Assembly: GCA_024637015.1 (NCBI GenBank)
Contig: JAGXGE010000001.1
Coordinates: 62,001-126,000, forward strand
Length of the DNA: 64,000 nt
Reading direction: 5' to 3'
DNA from: Aequorivita sp.
GTDB lineage: Bacteria; Bacteroidota; Bacteroidia; Flavobacteriales; Flavobacteriaceae
The position numbers and the translations under genes were made by a program. Shown here piece after piece: positions 15,903 through 25,147 of the stretch (positions within the stretch are counted from its first letter, which is position 1; the number at the start of each line of letters is the position of its first letter). The notes under the pieces were generated by a model, which was given only the letters and a program-made list of their open reading frames with translations, searched no databases and was not told where the DNA came from.

Positions 15903-17303
15903 ATGCAATTAAGTTCAAACGAGCATAACAACTTCTCGCTGGAAAGATTTGAATCTATGCTGAAAACCAACAGCGTTCTATTTTTCGACTCAGAGGAATT
16001 TGAAGAGATAGTGCACCACTACCTTGAAAACGGTAAAATTGCACTAGCCAAAAAGGCAACCAAATTGGGACTTGAGCAACATCCATCCTCAACAAACCTC
16101 AAGCTTTTCCAAATAGAAATGTACATTTTTGAAAACCAATTGGACATCGCTGATGAACTTTTGGACGAACTGTATCAACTTGAACAGAGCAACGAGGAAA
16201 TTTACATTCAAAAAGCAAATATCTTTTCACGTCGCGATAAACATAAAGAGGCTATTACCCTTTTGGAGCAAGCTCTTGAAATAACCGACGATGAAGCTGA
16301 CGTACTGTCATTGTTGGGTATGGAGTATCTTTTTATGGAAGATTACGTAAACGCCAAATATTATTTTATGAAATGTTTGGAGGAAGATGAAGAAGATTAT
16401 TCCGCGCTTTACAACATTATTTATTGCTTCGAATATCTTGATGAATATGAAGCTGCGATAGATTATTTGAATGATTTTCTCAACAAAAATCCATACTGCG
16501 AAGTGGCTTGGCACCAAGTTGGGAAACAATATTATGAGCTTAAAGACTACAAAAAGGCCCTTGCAGCTTTTGATTTTGCAATAATAAGTGACGATGGCTT
16601 TATAGGAGCATACCTTGAAAAAGGGCGCGTGTTGGAAAAATTGAAAAAGTATGAAGAAGCCATAGAGAGCTATTCAATAACTTTAGGTTTGGATGATCCA
16701 ACTTCTTATGCATTATTGCGGATTGGCAAATGTTATGAAAAACTTGGCAACGCCGAAATGGCGCTTCAATTTTTCACCAAATGTGTTGAAGAAGATTCAT
16801 TGCTAGACAAAGGTTGGATAGCCATAACAGATTTTTACTCTAAAAGCAAACAATTCCAAAAAGCGCTTTATTACATAGAAAAAGCAATAAATATTGACAG
16901 CGAAAATGTGCTTTATTGGAAGCGCTATGCCAAAATAAACAATCGTTTGAACCATTTTGAAGAAGCAGAAGTAGGATATCGAAAAGCTTTGGAACTGGGT
17001 AATTATGAATTGGAATCTTGGCTCACCCGCGGCGATATTCTTATTAATTTGGGCGAATTTGAAGCTGCAGTAAACAACTTCAACCAAGCTTTGGAATTTT
17101 ATCCCGAACACGCCGAAGTAGAATACCGTTTATCAGGGCTATACTTCACGTTGAATGAAACCGATAAAGGGACTTTCCATTTAAAAAATGCTTTAAAAAC
17201 GGAACCCGAATATTTAATGATAATTGAAGAGTTATTTCCTCAAGTCTATCAAATGAAAACGGTTGTAGAAATAATCAAACAACACAAAAATCCTTCACTT
17301 TAA
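15903..17303 (+). CDS. Tetratricopeptide-repeat protein
   Basis: About 466 residues from the ATG at 15903 (a GTG two codons earlier is possible). No signal peptide. Roughly ten TPR units follow an acidic N-terminal segment, with typical pieces such as EAITLLEQALEI, ALAAFDFAI, EEAIESYSITLGLDDP and EAAVNNFNQALEFYPEHAEV. It probably acts as a cytoplasmic protein-protein scaffold. The partner is unknown. It precedes the DUF368 pair by 36 bases, and a promoter box lies in that gap. Confidence 0.85.
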   Translation: MQLSSNEHNNFSLERFESMLKTNSVLFFDSEEFEEIVHHYLENGKIALAKKATKLGLEQHPSSTNLKLFQIEMYIFENQLDIADELLDELYQLEQSNEEIYIQKANIFSRRDKHKEAITLLEQALEITDDEADVLSLLGMEYLFMEDYVNAKYYFMKCLEEDEEDYSALYNIIYCFEYLDEYEAAIDYLNDFLNKNPYCEVAWHQVGKQYYELKDYKKALAAFDFAIISDDGFIGAYLEKGRVLEKLKKYEEAIESYSITLGLDDPTSYALLRIGKCYEKLGNAEMALQFFTKCVEEDSLLDKGWIAITDFYSKSKQFQKALYYIEKAINIDSENVLYWKRYAKINNRLNHFEEAEVGYRKALELGNYELESWLTRGDILINLGEFEAAVNNFNQALEFYPEHAEVEYRLSGLYFTLNETDKGTFHLKNALKTEPEYLMIIEELFPQVYQMKTVVEIIKQHKNPSL

Positions 17304-17309
17304 TTTCTG

Positions 17310-17317
17310 TATTTTTG
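17310..17317 (+). promoter_or_regulatory. TAnnTTTG -7 box upstream of the first DUF368 gene
   Basis: TATTTTTG matches the Bacteroidota -7 consensus and sits 22 bases before the ATG at 17340, in the short gap after the TPR gene. Confidence 0.4.
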
Positions 17318-17339
17318 GGGTTATTAGCAAAATAAACCT

Positions 17340-18338
17340 ATGCCTCAAAGAAATTTTCTTCAATATTTAACCGTAACCGCGAAAGGCCTCGCTATGGGCG
17401 CTGCAGATGTAGTTCCGGGTGTTTCGGGTGGAACAATCGCCTTCATTTCAGGAATTTATGAAGAACTGATAGAAACCATCCACAATATTGATCTTGGTTT
17501 TTTCAAGATCTGGAAAAAGGAAGGTTTCATTCAAGCTTGGAAACATTACAACCTATCTTTTTTGTTCGCACTTTTTTCTGGGGTTTTTATAAGTATTATT
17601 TCTCTCGCAAAACTTATTATCTGGCTTTTGGGTGTTTACCCCGTAATGGTTTGGTCCTTTTTCTTCGGGTTGGTTATTGCCAGTATTGTGTACGTTGGCA
17701 AACAAATAACCAATTGGAGATTAGCAGTACTTGTGGCATTAGTTATAGCTTCAGTACTTTCCTATATAATTACTATTGCAGACCCAGTTGGTTCTCCAGA
17801 TAGTACGTGGTTTCTTTTCTTTGCGGGTTTTATAGCGATTATCGCGATGATACTTCCTGGAATTTCTGGCGCTTTCATACTCTTACTTTTGGGCGCCTAC
17901 ACAACTGTTATTGGCATTGTAACCCAGTTGGCTGAAGGCATCACAACCTTAAATAGTTCACTTTTCTTGGGCGCATTCGGTAAGCTTTTAATATTTGCCC
18001 TTGGAGCAATTATTGGTCTTAAGGTTTTTTCGAGAGCATTAAACTGGATGTTCAAACATCACAAAAACATGATTCTTGCCGTACTTACTGGCTTTATGAT
18101 AGGTGCCCTCAACAAAATATGGCCGTGGAAAGAAGTTTTACAGTATAGAATGAATCACGTGGGAGAACAAATTCCATTTATCGAAAGAAGCATTTTCCCG
18201 CAAAATTACGACGGCAGCCCACAAATTTTATATGCTATAATCTTTGCAATAATTGGCTTTTTGACCATTTTTCTGTTGGAAAGAATTGCCGTTAAAAAAG
18301 TAGCAGTAAGCAGTGGCAGTAAGCAGTCTGAGCATTGA
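17340..18338 (+). CDS. DUF368 polytopic membrane protein 1, probable undecaprenyl-phosphate translocase (PopT-like)
   Basis: A 332-residue inner-membrane protein with about eight hydrophobic segments. It carries the duplicated DUF368 signature: GAADVVPGVSGGTIAFISG near residue 22 and ILPGISGAFILLLLGAY near residue 180. Recent work identified DUF368 proteins as flippases that recycle undecaprenyl phosphate, the lipid carrier of peptidoglycan and glycans. A paralogue follows after 52 bases. The last dozen codons (VAVSSGSKQSEH) are written by a GCAGT-type repeat (18300-18332), so the native C terminus may have been replaced. Confidence 0.85.
   Translation: MPQRNFLQYLTVTAKGLAMGAADVVPGVSGGTIAFISGIYEELIETIHNIDLGFFKIWKKEGFIQAWKHYNLSFLFALFSGVFISIISLAKLIIWLLGVYPVMVWSFFFGLVIASIVYVGKQITNWRLAVLVALVIASVLSYIITIADPVGSPDSTWFLFFAGFIAIIAMILPGISGAFILLLLGAYTTVIGIVTQLAEGITTLNSSLFLGAFGKLLIFALGAIIGLKVFSRALNWMFKHHKNMILAVLTGFMIGALNKIWPWKEVLQYRMNHVGEQIPFIERSIFPQNYDGSPQILYAIIFAIIGFLTIFLLERIAVKKVAVSSGSKQSEH
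18300..18332 (+). repeat. GCAGT-type short repeat in the 3' end of the DUF368-1 gene
   Basis: The 12-base word GCAGTAAGCAGT occurs at 18303-18314 and 18317-18328. Related words abut the stops of mazG (22461-22486), cca (35811-35858) and recQ (39130-39151). Here the repeat is translated into the protein tail. Confidence 0.65.
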
Positions 18339-18390
18339 ATATTGAAAACCCTAAAATGAAGCACTGGTTTATTAAAACCTTGAATTAATA

Positions 18391-19413
18391 ATGTACGAAA
18401 ACCGCTCCTTCTCCGATAAAACTTGGCTGGTCCTAAAAGGACTAGGAATGGGTGCGGCCAATAAGGTGCCGGGCGTTTCAGGCGGCGTGGTAGCATTTGT
18501 GGCGGGTTTTTATGAGGAATTTATTTATTCGCTTCAAAAAGTAAATAGAAAAGCGTTCAAACTTCTTATTGATGGACGTTTTCAGAGTTTTTACAAATAT
18601 ACCAACGGACAGTTTTTGAGCCTGCTTATTTTGGGAATGATTATCAGTTATTTCAGCATTTCCAAGCTCCTCGATTATTTAATTGACCATTATGAACTTT
18701 ACGTTTGGAGTGCATTCTTTGGAATGATAATCGGCTCTATTTACTTTATTTCGAAAGATTTTGGTGATTGGAACCGCAAATATGCTGCTTATTTATTGTG
18801 CGGAGTAATTGCCGGTGTGGGCATCAGTTTCTTGGAGCCCGCAAAGGAAAACAGCAACCTCTTTTTTGTCTTTTTCTGCGGAATTATCAGCGTTTCGGGA
18901 ATGACATTGCCTGGGCTTTCAGGTTCTTTTATATTAATACTTTTCGGAAATTATGTGCTGCTATTGGTAGATTCCGTAAATGCGCTTTTTGATACATTCG
19001 CAAATATTTTTCAGTGGGATTTCAAGTGGATTTATGATCCCGAACGCATTGAACTTTTAAAGGTTTTGGCCGTTTTCTCGTTGGGCTCATTGGTAGGCCT
19101 AGTTTCACTCTCCCACCTTTTAGCGTATGTTCTAAAACGTTTCAAAAAAGCTACTTATGCAGTTATCATAGGGTTTATAGCAGGTTCCCTGGGCGTTGTT
19201 TGGCCGTGGAAGGAAAAAAAATATGATCTTGACGCTTTGGGCCAAATTCGTTTTGACGCCAATGGCAGAGAAATAATTACTGGCTACAATCGTTTTTTTC
19301 CTTCTGAATTCGGGACCGAAACCATTATGGCCATCGTCTTTATTATTGTTGGTGTAATTATTGTTTTAAGTTTGGATTGGTACGATAATTTTAAAAAGAA
19401 GCAACATGTCTAA
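18391..19413 (+). CDS. DUF368 polytopic membrane protein 2, probable undecaprenyl-phosphate translocase
   Basis: A 340-residue paralogue of the preceding protein with the same duplicated motif: GAANKVPGVSGGVVAFVAG near residue 20 and TLPGLSGSFILILFGNY near residue 170. The topology is similar. Sequence outside the motifs has diverged well beyond a recent duplication, suggesting an old split of function or substrate (inference). The 3' end overlaps aroE by 8 bases, so the two genes are cotranscribed. Confidence 0.85.
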   Translation: MYENRSFSDKTWLVLKGLGMGAANKVPGVSGGVVAFVAGFYEEFIYSLQKVNRKAFKLLIDGRFQSFYKYTNGQFLSLLILGMIISYFSISKLLDYLIDHYELYVWSAFFGMIIGSIYFISKDFGDWNRKYAAYLLCGVIAGVGISFLEPAKENSNLFFVFFCGIISVSGMTLPGLSGSFILILFGNYVLLLVDSVNALFDTFANIFQWDFKWIYDPERIELLKVLAVFSLGSLVGLVSLSHLLAYVLKRFKKATYAVIIGFIAGSLGVVWPWKEKKYDLDALGQIRFDANGREIITGYNRFFPSEFGTETIMAIVFIIVGVIIVLSLDWYDNFKKKQHV

Positions 19414-20137
19414 ATTTGGATTGATAGGAAAAAATATTCATTATTCCTTTTCGAAATCTTTCTTTTCTGAAAAATTTAAAAGGGAAAAACTACCGCATTC
19501 CTTTGAAAATTTCGACATTCCCTCCATTGAAACATTCCCAAATATAATTTTAGAAACACCTGATTTAAAGGGACTCAGCGTAACTATTCCTTTTAAAGAG
19601 CAAATTTTTCCTTTCTTAAATAATTTAGATAGTGAAGTCAAAAAAATTGGTGCCGTAAACACAATTAAAATTTCTGAGGATAGAAAACTCACAGGGTATA
19701 ATACCGATTATTACGGTTTTCAAAAATCGCTGGAAGATTTTTTACCGCTTCAACAGAAAACAGCTCTTATTTTAGGTACTGGCGGCGCTTCTAAAGCCAT
19801 TGCATATGCGCTCGGGAATTTAGGCTTTGATTTCAAATTTGTAAGCAGAAGATCCGCTTCAAATAGGCTGGATTATTCTTCATTAAATCAATCTATAATT
19901 GAAAATCATCTGCTTATCGTTAATTGCACGCCTTTGGGAACTTTCCCTAATATTGCTGACTGCCCACCCATCCCCTATAAATATCTCACAAAAAATCATT
20001 TGCTTTTCGATTTAATCTACAATCCCGCTGAAACCGAATTTTTAAAACGTGGAAAATTACAAGGCACAAAAACGAGTAATGGTTTAAAAATGTTAGAACA
20101 ACAAGCCGAAAAAGCTTGGGAGATCTGGAATTCATAA
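19406..20137 (+). CDS. aroE: Shikimate dehydrogenase
   Basis: A 243-residue NADP-dependent enzyme reducing 3-dehydroshikimate to shikimate in aromatic amino acid synthesis. Visible: the SFSKSF substrate motif near the N terminus, SVTIPFKEQ (catalytic Lys), GAVNTIK, NTDYYGF and the nucleotide-binding LGTGGASKAIAYAL. It is somewhat shorter than E. coli AroE, as usual in this phylum. It overlaps the DUF368-2 gene by 8 bases. Confidence 0.94.
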   Translation: MSKFGLIGKNIHYSFSKSFFSEKFKREKLPHSFENFDIPSIETFPNIILETPDLKGLSVTIPFKEQIFPFLNNLDSEVKKIGAVNTIKISEDRKLTGYNTDYYGFQKSLEDFLPLQQKTALILGTGGASKAIAYALGNLGFDFKFVSRRSASNRLDYSSLNQSIIENHLLIVNCTPLGTFPNIADCPPIPYKYLTKNHLLFDLIYNPAETEFLKRGKLQGTKTSNGLKMLEQQAEKAWEIWNS

Positions 20138-20240
20138 AAATTTACACAAAATGGCGCAAAAAAACGCCGTGTACTTTGCCAGTTGCGCAGTTGTTAGTAT
20201 CTTGACCCTCCAAGAAAAACGAACCTAAACATTGAAACAA

Positions 20241-22415
20241 ATGTCAGACGAAAAATTGCCTCAGGAAGAAAACGAGAAAGAAATTCCAACGAACGAAACT
20301 GCGGAAAAAACAAGCGCTGCTTCAGAAACTACAGAGACATCGGCCACGGAAAATACACCCAAAACTGAAGTTGAAGAAGTTCACGAAGAAAAAAGTGCTT
20401 CGAAAAAAAATTCAGAAAGCAGTTCAGTTGCTGAACAAAAAACTGAGAAAGAAAACGAAGTGGAAAAAGCAATGATTGCCGAAAAAGAATCGGTTAAAGA
20501 GAAAGAAGAGATTGAAGCCACTTCCAATGAAAAAATTGAAGCTTCTGATGAAAAGATTGAACCTTCCGATAAGGAAGAAGTTGACGAGAACGATCCATCC
20601 TTTGATAAAACTTCGGAGGACGAAGAAGAGGATGAGGAAGAAGTAGCTTCTTCAGAAGAAGAAGAGGATGATGATGAAGAACACGAGGAAAAGGCTCAAA
20701 AAGATTATAGTACCCTTTCTGAAAAGGAATTGGTAGCTGAACTTGATAACCTTCTGAAAACAAAAAAAATTCAGGAATTAAAGCACGATGTTGAAGAAAT
20801 CCGTTCCGAATTCAACAGTAAATTCAATGAAGAACTAGAACACAAAAAAGAGGAGTTTCTTGCCGAGGGTGGAAACATCATCGACTTCCACTACACTACA
20901 CCGCTAAAAAAGGAATTTAATTCGCTTTATTTCGATTATAAAGAAAAGCGCAATAACCATTATAAAAATCTTAAAAAAGATCTTCAAGGCAACCTAGACA
21001 AACGTTGGGAACTTATAGAAGAATTAAAAGGTCTTTTGGGCGCCGAAGAAAACATAAACACTACTTACAAACATTTTAAGGATATTCAGGAGAAATGGCA
21101 CGTTGCCGGGGCAATTCCGCGCGATAAATACAACACCGTTTGGAATACGTATCATCACCATGTTGAGAATTTTTACGATTTCCTTCACCTGAATCGAGAG
21201 TTCCGCGATTTAGATTTTAAACATAACCTTGACGCCAAAATTAAACTGATTACCCGCGCTGAAGAACTTGGGCAAGAAGAGGATATCAACAAAGCCTTTC
21301 GCGAACTTCAGATGCTACATAAAATGTGGAAAGAAGATATTGGTCCCGTTGCCAAAGAATATCGCGATGAAGTTTGGGACAAATTCAGTGAAGCGACGAA
21401 AGTAATCCACGATAAGCGCCAAGAGCAGTTACAGGAACTTGAAAAAGAATTTGAAACCAATTACGAAGCAAAAAAACAATTAGTTGAAGAAATAAAAAAG
21501 GCAACTGAAGAAGCCAAACCAAGCCATCAAGGCTGGCAAAATGCCATAAAAAAAGTGCAGGAACTTCGAGATGCTTTTTTTAATACGGGCCGTGTGCCGA
21601 GGGCAAACAACAAAGAAATTTGGAAGGCTTTTAAGGATGCTACAGGAAATTTCAACCATCAAAAAAATAGCTTTTATAAAAACCAGAAAAAGGAACAATA
21701 TACCAATCTGGAAAAGAAACGTGAGCTAATAAAAATTGCAGAAGAAAATAAAGACAGCGAAGATTTTGACGCCACAACCCAATTGATGAAAAAAATCCAG
21801 AGTGACTGGAAAAGCATTGGGCACGTTCCACGAAAGGACAGCGACAAGATTTGGAAGCAGTTCAAAAAAGCCTGTAACCATTACTTTGATAGACTTCACG
21901 CACAGAAAAACGAAGCCAATAAAGAAGAAATGGTTCATTTTGAAGCCAAGCAGGCAATGCTAGAAAAACTTGCTTCTTTTGAATTAAGCGGTGACCACAA
22001 AGCTGACGTGAAATCTATTAAAGAACACATAACGACTTGGAAAGAAATTGGCCGTGTGCCTTACAACAAACGCAATATTGAACAGAAATTCAACAAAATG
22101 TTGGATGGACTTTTCTCAAAACTTGATTTAGGTAAAAAGGAAACTGAGCTTATCAAATTCGATAATAAATTAAACACACTCGTAAACCGAGAGGACGATC
22201 GCAAACTGCAGAACGAGCATTTCTTTATTTCGAAAAAGATAGATGAAACCCGTGATGAAATCCGTCAATTGGAAAACAATTTAGGTTTCTTTCGTCATGT
22301 ACCCGATGACAACCCAATGGTAAAAGAAGTTCACAAAAACATTGAAAGGCACAAGGAGCAGCTTGAAGTTTGGAAGGCTAAGCTTTCCAAAATTAAAGAG
22401 GTAAGAGAAGATTAA
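20241..22415 (+). CDS. DUF349 repeat protein
   Basis: About 724 residues from the ATG at 20241 (a TTG three codons earlier is less likely). The first 160 residues are an acidic, low-complexity Glu/Ser/Lys region, surely disordered. The rest holds four to six DUF349 units, each an alpha-helical repeat marked by a Trp-containing turn (WHVAGAIPRDKYNTVW, WKSIGHVPRKDSDKIW, WKEIGRVPYNKRNIE). Function is unknown; the helical charged repeats suggest nucleic-acid or protein binding. A strong hairpin ends the transcript. Confidence 0.85.
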   Translation: MSDEKLPQEENEKEIPTNETAEKTSAASETTETSATENTPKTEVEEVHEEKSASKKNSESSSVAEQKTEKENEVEKAMIAEKESVKEKEEIEATSNEKIEASDEKIEPSDKEEVDENDPSFDKTSEDEEEDEEEVASSEEEEDDDEEHEEKAQKDYSTLSEKELVAELDNLLKTKKIQELKHDVEEIRSEFNSKFNEELEHKKEEFLAEGGNIIDFHYTTPLKKEFNSLYFDYKEKRNNHYKNLKKDLQGNLDKRWELIEELKGLLGAEENINTTYKHFKDIQEKWHVAGAIPRDKYNTVWNTYHHHVENFYDFLHLNREFRDLDFKHNLDAKIKLITRAEELGQEEDINKAFRELQMLHKMWKEDIGPVAKEYRDEVWDKFSEATKVIHDKRQEQLQELEKEFETNYEAKKQLVEEIKKATEEAKPSHQGWQNAIKKVQELRDAFFNTGRVPRANNKEIWKAFKDATGNFNHQKNSFYKNQKKEQYTNLEKKRELIKIAEENKDSEDFDATTQLMKKIQSDWKSIGHVPRKDSDKIWKQFKKACNHYFDRLHAQKNEANKEEMVHFEAKQAMLEKLASFELSGDHKADVKSIKEHITTWKEIGRVPYNKRNIEQKFNKMLDGLFSKLDLGKKETELIKFDNKLNTLVNREDDRKLQNEHFFISKKIDETRDEIRQLENNLGFFRHVPDDNPMVKEVHKNIERHKEQLEVWKAKLSKIKEVRED

Positions 22416-22420
22416 AAATT

Positions 22421-22454
22421 AAAAATGCCAGATGTAATTCTGGCATTTTTTTTT
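22421..22454. terminator. Terminator between the DUF349 gene and mazG
   Basis: AAAAATGCCAGA at 22421-22432 pairs perfectly with TCTGGCATTTTT at 22439-22450 around a 6-base loop, with T-run continuing to 22454. The A-run on the left would serve mazG on the opposite strand, so it can act both ways. Confidence 0.85.
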
Positions 22455-22460
22455 AATAAA

Positions 22461-22486
22461 ACTGTCACTGAACACTGCTTACTGAC
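22461..22486 (-). repeat. GCAGT-type short repeat covering the mazG stop codon
   Basis: Minus-strand GTCAGTAAGCAGTGTTCAGT shares AGTAAGCAGT and GTTCAGT with the copy after cca at 35811-35858. The mazG TAA (22479-22481) is formed inside it. Confidence 0.55.
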
Positions 22487-23252
22487 TTTTAGCTTCGTTC
22501 CAAAAAACATCCATCTCTGCCAGAGTCATGTCTTTTAAAGATTTGTCCATTTCCTTGGTCTTACTTTCCAAATACTGAAAACGTTTGATGAATTTTTTAT
22601 TGGTGCGCTCCAGTGCGTTCTCTGGGTTCACTTTTAGGAATCGCGCATAGTTTATCATTGAAAAGAGAACATCTCCAAATTCCGCTTCTATTTTATCTTG
22701 GTTATTTTCGTTTATTTCGTGTTGTAGTTCGCCTAGCTCTTCCTGCAATTTTTCAAAAACTTGCTGTGGTTCTTCCCAATCAAAACCTACTCCAGCCACT
22801 TTATCCTGAATTCTGCTTGCTTTCACCAAAGCTGGCAATGATTTTGGAACACCTTCCAAAACGCTATTTTTACCTTCCTTCAACTTTAAATTCTCCCAGT
22901 TTCGCTTTACTTCTTCTTCGTCAGCCACTTTTACGTCTCCATAAATATGTGGGTGACGGGAAATCAGTTTCTCACAAATCTCATTGCAAACATCAGCAAT
23001 GTCAAAATCGTTGGTTTCGCTGCCTATTTTCGCATAAAAAACAATGTGGAGCAAAACATCGCCCAATTCTTTTTTTACTTCTTGCAAATCATGGTCTAAA
23101 ATAGCATCGCCCAACTCATAGGTTTCCTCGATAGTCAAGTGACGAAGCGTTTCCATTGTCTGTTTTTTATCCCACGGACACTGCTCGCGCAGTTCGTCCA
23201 TGATGGTGAGCAATCTATCAAAGGCTTTTAGTTGATTTTCTCGAGAGTTCAT
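22479..23252 (-). CDS. mazG: Nucleoside triphosphate pyrophosphohydrolase MazG
   Basis: A 257-residue enzyme that hydrolyses non-canonical or excess NTPs to NMP and pyrophosphate. Two MazG helical domains are visible; the first has CPWDKKQTMETL and EETYELGDAI with ELGDVLLHIVFYAK (metal-binding acidic residues), the second EELGELQHEI and EAEFGDVLFSMINYARFL. Length matches E. coli MazG. The last codons and stop fall in a short GCAGT-type repeat. Confidence 0.94.
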   Translation of the reverse strand: MNSRENQLKAFDRLLTIMDELREQCPWDKKQTMETLRHLTIEETYELGDAILDHDLQEVKKELGDVLLHIVFYAKIGSETNDFDIADVCNEICEKLISRHPHIYGDVKVADEEEVKRNWENLKLKEGKNSVLEGVPKSLPALVKASRIQDKVAGVGFDWEEPQQVFEKLQEELGELQHEINENNQDKIEAEFGDVLFSMINYARFLKVNPENALERTNKKFIKRFQYLESKTKEMDKSLKDMTLAEMDVFWNEAKSQ

Positions 23253-23330
23253 TTTGTTGAAATTTTAATAAACAAAGCTACTGCAAATGCAATTGGTTAT
23301 AGAAATGATTTATTAAAAACCATTAACAAA

Positions 23331-23360
23331 AAATCCCGAAAGCAGAAACTTTCGGGATTT
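23331..23360 (-). terminator. Terminator after the DUF5606 gene
   Basis: AAATCCCGAAAG at 23331-23342 pairs perfectly with CTTTCGGGATTT at 23349-23360 around a 6-base loop. A-rich sequence to the left supplies the T-run on the minus strand. Confidence 0.8.
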
Positions 23361-23384
23361 ATAATATTTATAAAAAATTGAATT

Positions 23385-23942
23385 TTAAGTTTTACGTGAA
23401 GCTGCATTTTTTGTAGAGCCACCTTTTTTAGTTGAGGAAGCTTTAGGATTTGCCGTTTTAGGTGCAGCAGCTTTTGGAGTAGTAGTTTTTTTGGAAACTA
23501 TCTTTTTTGCTTTTTCTCCAGCTTCTTTTTCCTCTTCATTGGTTTCTTCTTTTGCTTCAGAGAAATCGGTCATACCGTTTTTCACAAGCATATTGTACCA
23601 TTGCACCACTTTTTTAATATCACTTACATAAACGCGGTCTTCATCATAATCTGGCATTACGCTGAAAAAATATTCCTCAAGTTCCTCTTTAGAAGCTTTA
23701 TGGCCTATAGTCTCTTTTCCGCCTTCTTTTTCAGAAATCTTTTCAAACACTTTGCGAAGTGGAACTTCTTCCGTCAACGTATAGATAGCAATTTCAGAAA
23801 GTAAGCTTACGTTGTGGCGACCGCTAACATTTATGGTTTTTCCGTCCAAAAGCGATTCTGCAAGGAATCCCGCACGGGTCTGGTTTTTTAATTTATAAAG
23901 TCCGGGTTTGCCGGCAATGGAAAGCACTTTTTCTAAACTCAT
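23385..23942 (-). CDS. DUF5606 domain protein
   Basis: A 185-residue protein. The N-terminal 120 residues match the Bacteroidota-specific DUF5606 pattern (LEKVLSIAGKPGLYKLKNQT, then EEYFFSVMPDYDEDRVYVSD). The C-terminal 60 residues are Lys/Ala/Thr-rich, low-complexity and strongly basic, like histone-H1-type tails, which might contact nucleic acid (inference). No signal peptide. It lies between def and mazG, a neighbourhood common in flavobacteria. Confidence 0.8.
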   Translation of the reverse strand: MSLEKVLSIAGKPGLYKLKNQTRAGFLAESLLDGKTINVSGRHNVSLLSEIAIYTLTEEVPLRKVFEKISEKEGGKETIGHKASKEELEEYFFSVMPDYDEDRVYVSDIKKVVQWYNMLVKNGMTDFSEAKEETNEEEKEAGEKAKKIVSKKTTTPKAAAPKTANPKASSTKKGGSTKNAASRKT

Positions 23943-24007
23943 AAACTACTTTTAAAATGTTTTAACGGATGCAAATATCTTTGGTTTGGTTAATATAAAC
24001 AAGTGTG

Positions 24008-24598
24008 TTAACGTTTCTTTTTTGCATTTGGAAATTTCATGCGGTATTCTATGCTCACATTACCTTTGGAAATGTTGGCCAACTTGCTTTTTATAAGTCT
24101 TTTTTTCAAGGGCGAAAGCTTATCAGTAAAGAGAATACCTTCAATATGATCATATTCATGCTGAATAATTCGCGCCACCATCCCGCTGAATGTTTCTTTG
24201 TGTTTTTTGAAATTTTCGTCTTCGTATTCAATCACGATATTTGGCTGACGGAAAACGTCCTCGCGCACGTCCGGAATGCTTAAACAGCCTTCGTTGAATG
24301 CCCATTCATCACCAGATTCCTCAAGAATTTGCGCATTGATGAAAACTTTCTTAAAGGTGGAAACGAATTTTTGTTCTTCTTCAGAAAGATCTTCATCATC
24401 CTCAAAAGGCGTGGCATCTACTATAAAAAGGCGGATGGGTAAATTAACCTGAGGTGCGGCAAGACCAATGCCACGTGCTTCGTACATGGTTTCAAACATA
24501 TTTTCGAGCACCGTATCCAAGTTTGGATAATCTTTGGTTATTTCTTTAGTTTCTTTTCGTAATACGGGGTCTCCGTAAGCTACTATAGGTAGTATCAT
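24008..24598 (-). CDS. def: Peptide deformylase
   Basis: A 196-residue metalloenzyme that removes the N-formyl group from new proteins. All three motifs are present: GIGLAAPQ (43-50), EGCLSIP with metal ligand Cys105, and QHEYDH with His147, Glu148 and His151. An acidic insertion (residues 64-78, EDDEDLSEEEQ) between motifs 1 and 2 is usual in this group. It sits 4 bases after ruvX in the same direction, so the two are cotranscribed. Confidence 0.96.
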   Translation of the reverse strand: MILPIVAYGDPVLRKETKEITKDYPNLDTVLENMFETMYEARGIGLAAPQVNLPIRLFIVDATPFEDDEDLSEEEQKFVSTFKKVFINAQILEESGDEWAFNEGCLSIPDVREDVFRQPNIVIEYEDENFKKHKETFSGMVARIIQHEYDHIEGILFTDKLSPLKKRLIKSKLANISKGNVSIEYRMKFPNAKKKR

Positions 24599-24602
24599 TA
24601 AA

Positions 24603-25013
24603 CTATTTATTATATAAAAACTCTTGTAAAATTATCGTCGCACTAATCTCGTCAACCAGCGCTTTGTTCTGTCGTTGTTTCTTTTTCAATCCGCTGTCAA
24701 TCATGGTTTGAAAAGCCATTTTACTAGTATAACGTTCGTCTACACGCTTTACTTCTAAGTCGGGAAAAACTTCGGAAAATTTCTTTAAAAACTTCTTAAT
24801 TTCTTCTTCTATGTTGGAATGGGTTCCATCTTTCTGTTTGGGTTCCCCTACCAAAACCAGTTCCACTTTTTCCGAAGCGATATATTTTTTCAAAAAATCC
24901 ATCAATTCAGAAGTAGCCACTGTAGTTAAGCCAGAAGCAATTAACTGCAGCTCATCAGTAATAGCAATACCCGTGCGCTTGCTGCCGTAATCCAGTGCTA
25001 AAATTCTTCCCAT
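24603..25013 (-). CDS. ruvX: Holliday junction resolvase-like RuvX/YqgF
   Basis: A 136-residue RNase H-fold protein: LALDYGSKRTGIAITDE at the N terminus (first catalytic Asp), LVLVGEPKQKDG in the middle, VDERYTS and the C-terminal ALVDEISATIILQEFL (last catalytic Asp). In E. coli YqgF processes 16S rRNA precursor; the resolvase name is historical. It is divergent from dapD and upstream of def. Confidence 0.92.
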   Translation of the reverse strand: MGRILALDYGSKRTGIAITDELQLIASGLTTVATSELMDFLKKYIASEKVELVLVGEPKQKDGTHSNIEEEIKKFLKKFSEVFPDLEVKRVDERYTSKMAFQTMIDSGLKKKQRQNKALVDEISATIILQEFLYNK

Positions 25014-25082
25014 ACTGACTGCAAAAATAAGGGTTTCCGAAATAGTATGCTACAATTGGACAGTTATTTGGAACGGAGGTTT

Positions 25083-25090
25083 TATATTTG
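25083..25090 (+). promoter_or_regulatory. TAnnTTTG -7 box upstream of dapD
   Basis: TATATTTG matches the Bacteroidota -7 consensus and lies 57 bases before the dapD ATG in the divergent ruvX-dapD gap. Confidence 0.45.
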
Positions 25091-25147
25091 TGGAAAGGAT
25101 GCTAGAAGGCGAATGCCAGAAGCAAAAAACAATAGCACGATTATATC

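Noticed and set aside
20152..20185. GGCG...CGCC hairpin between aroE and the DUF349 gene as terminator
   Set aside because: The stem is only four pairs and no T-run follows, so it is not supported.
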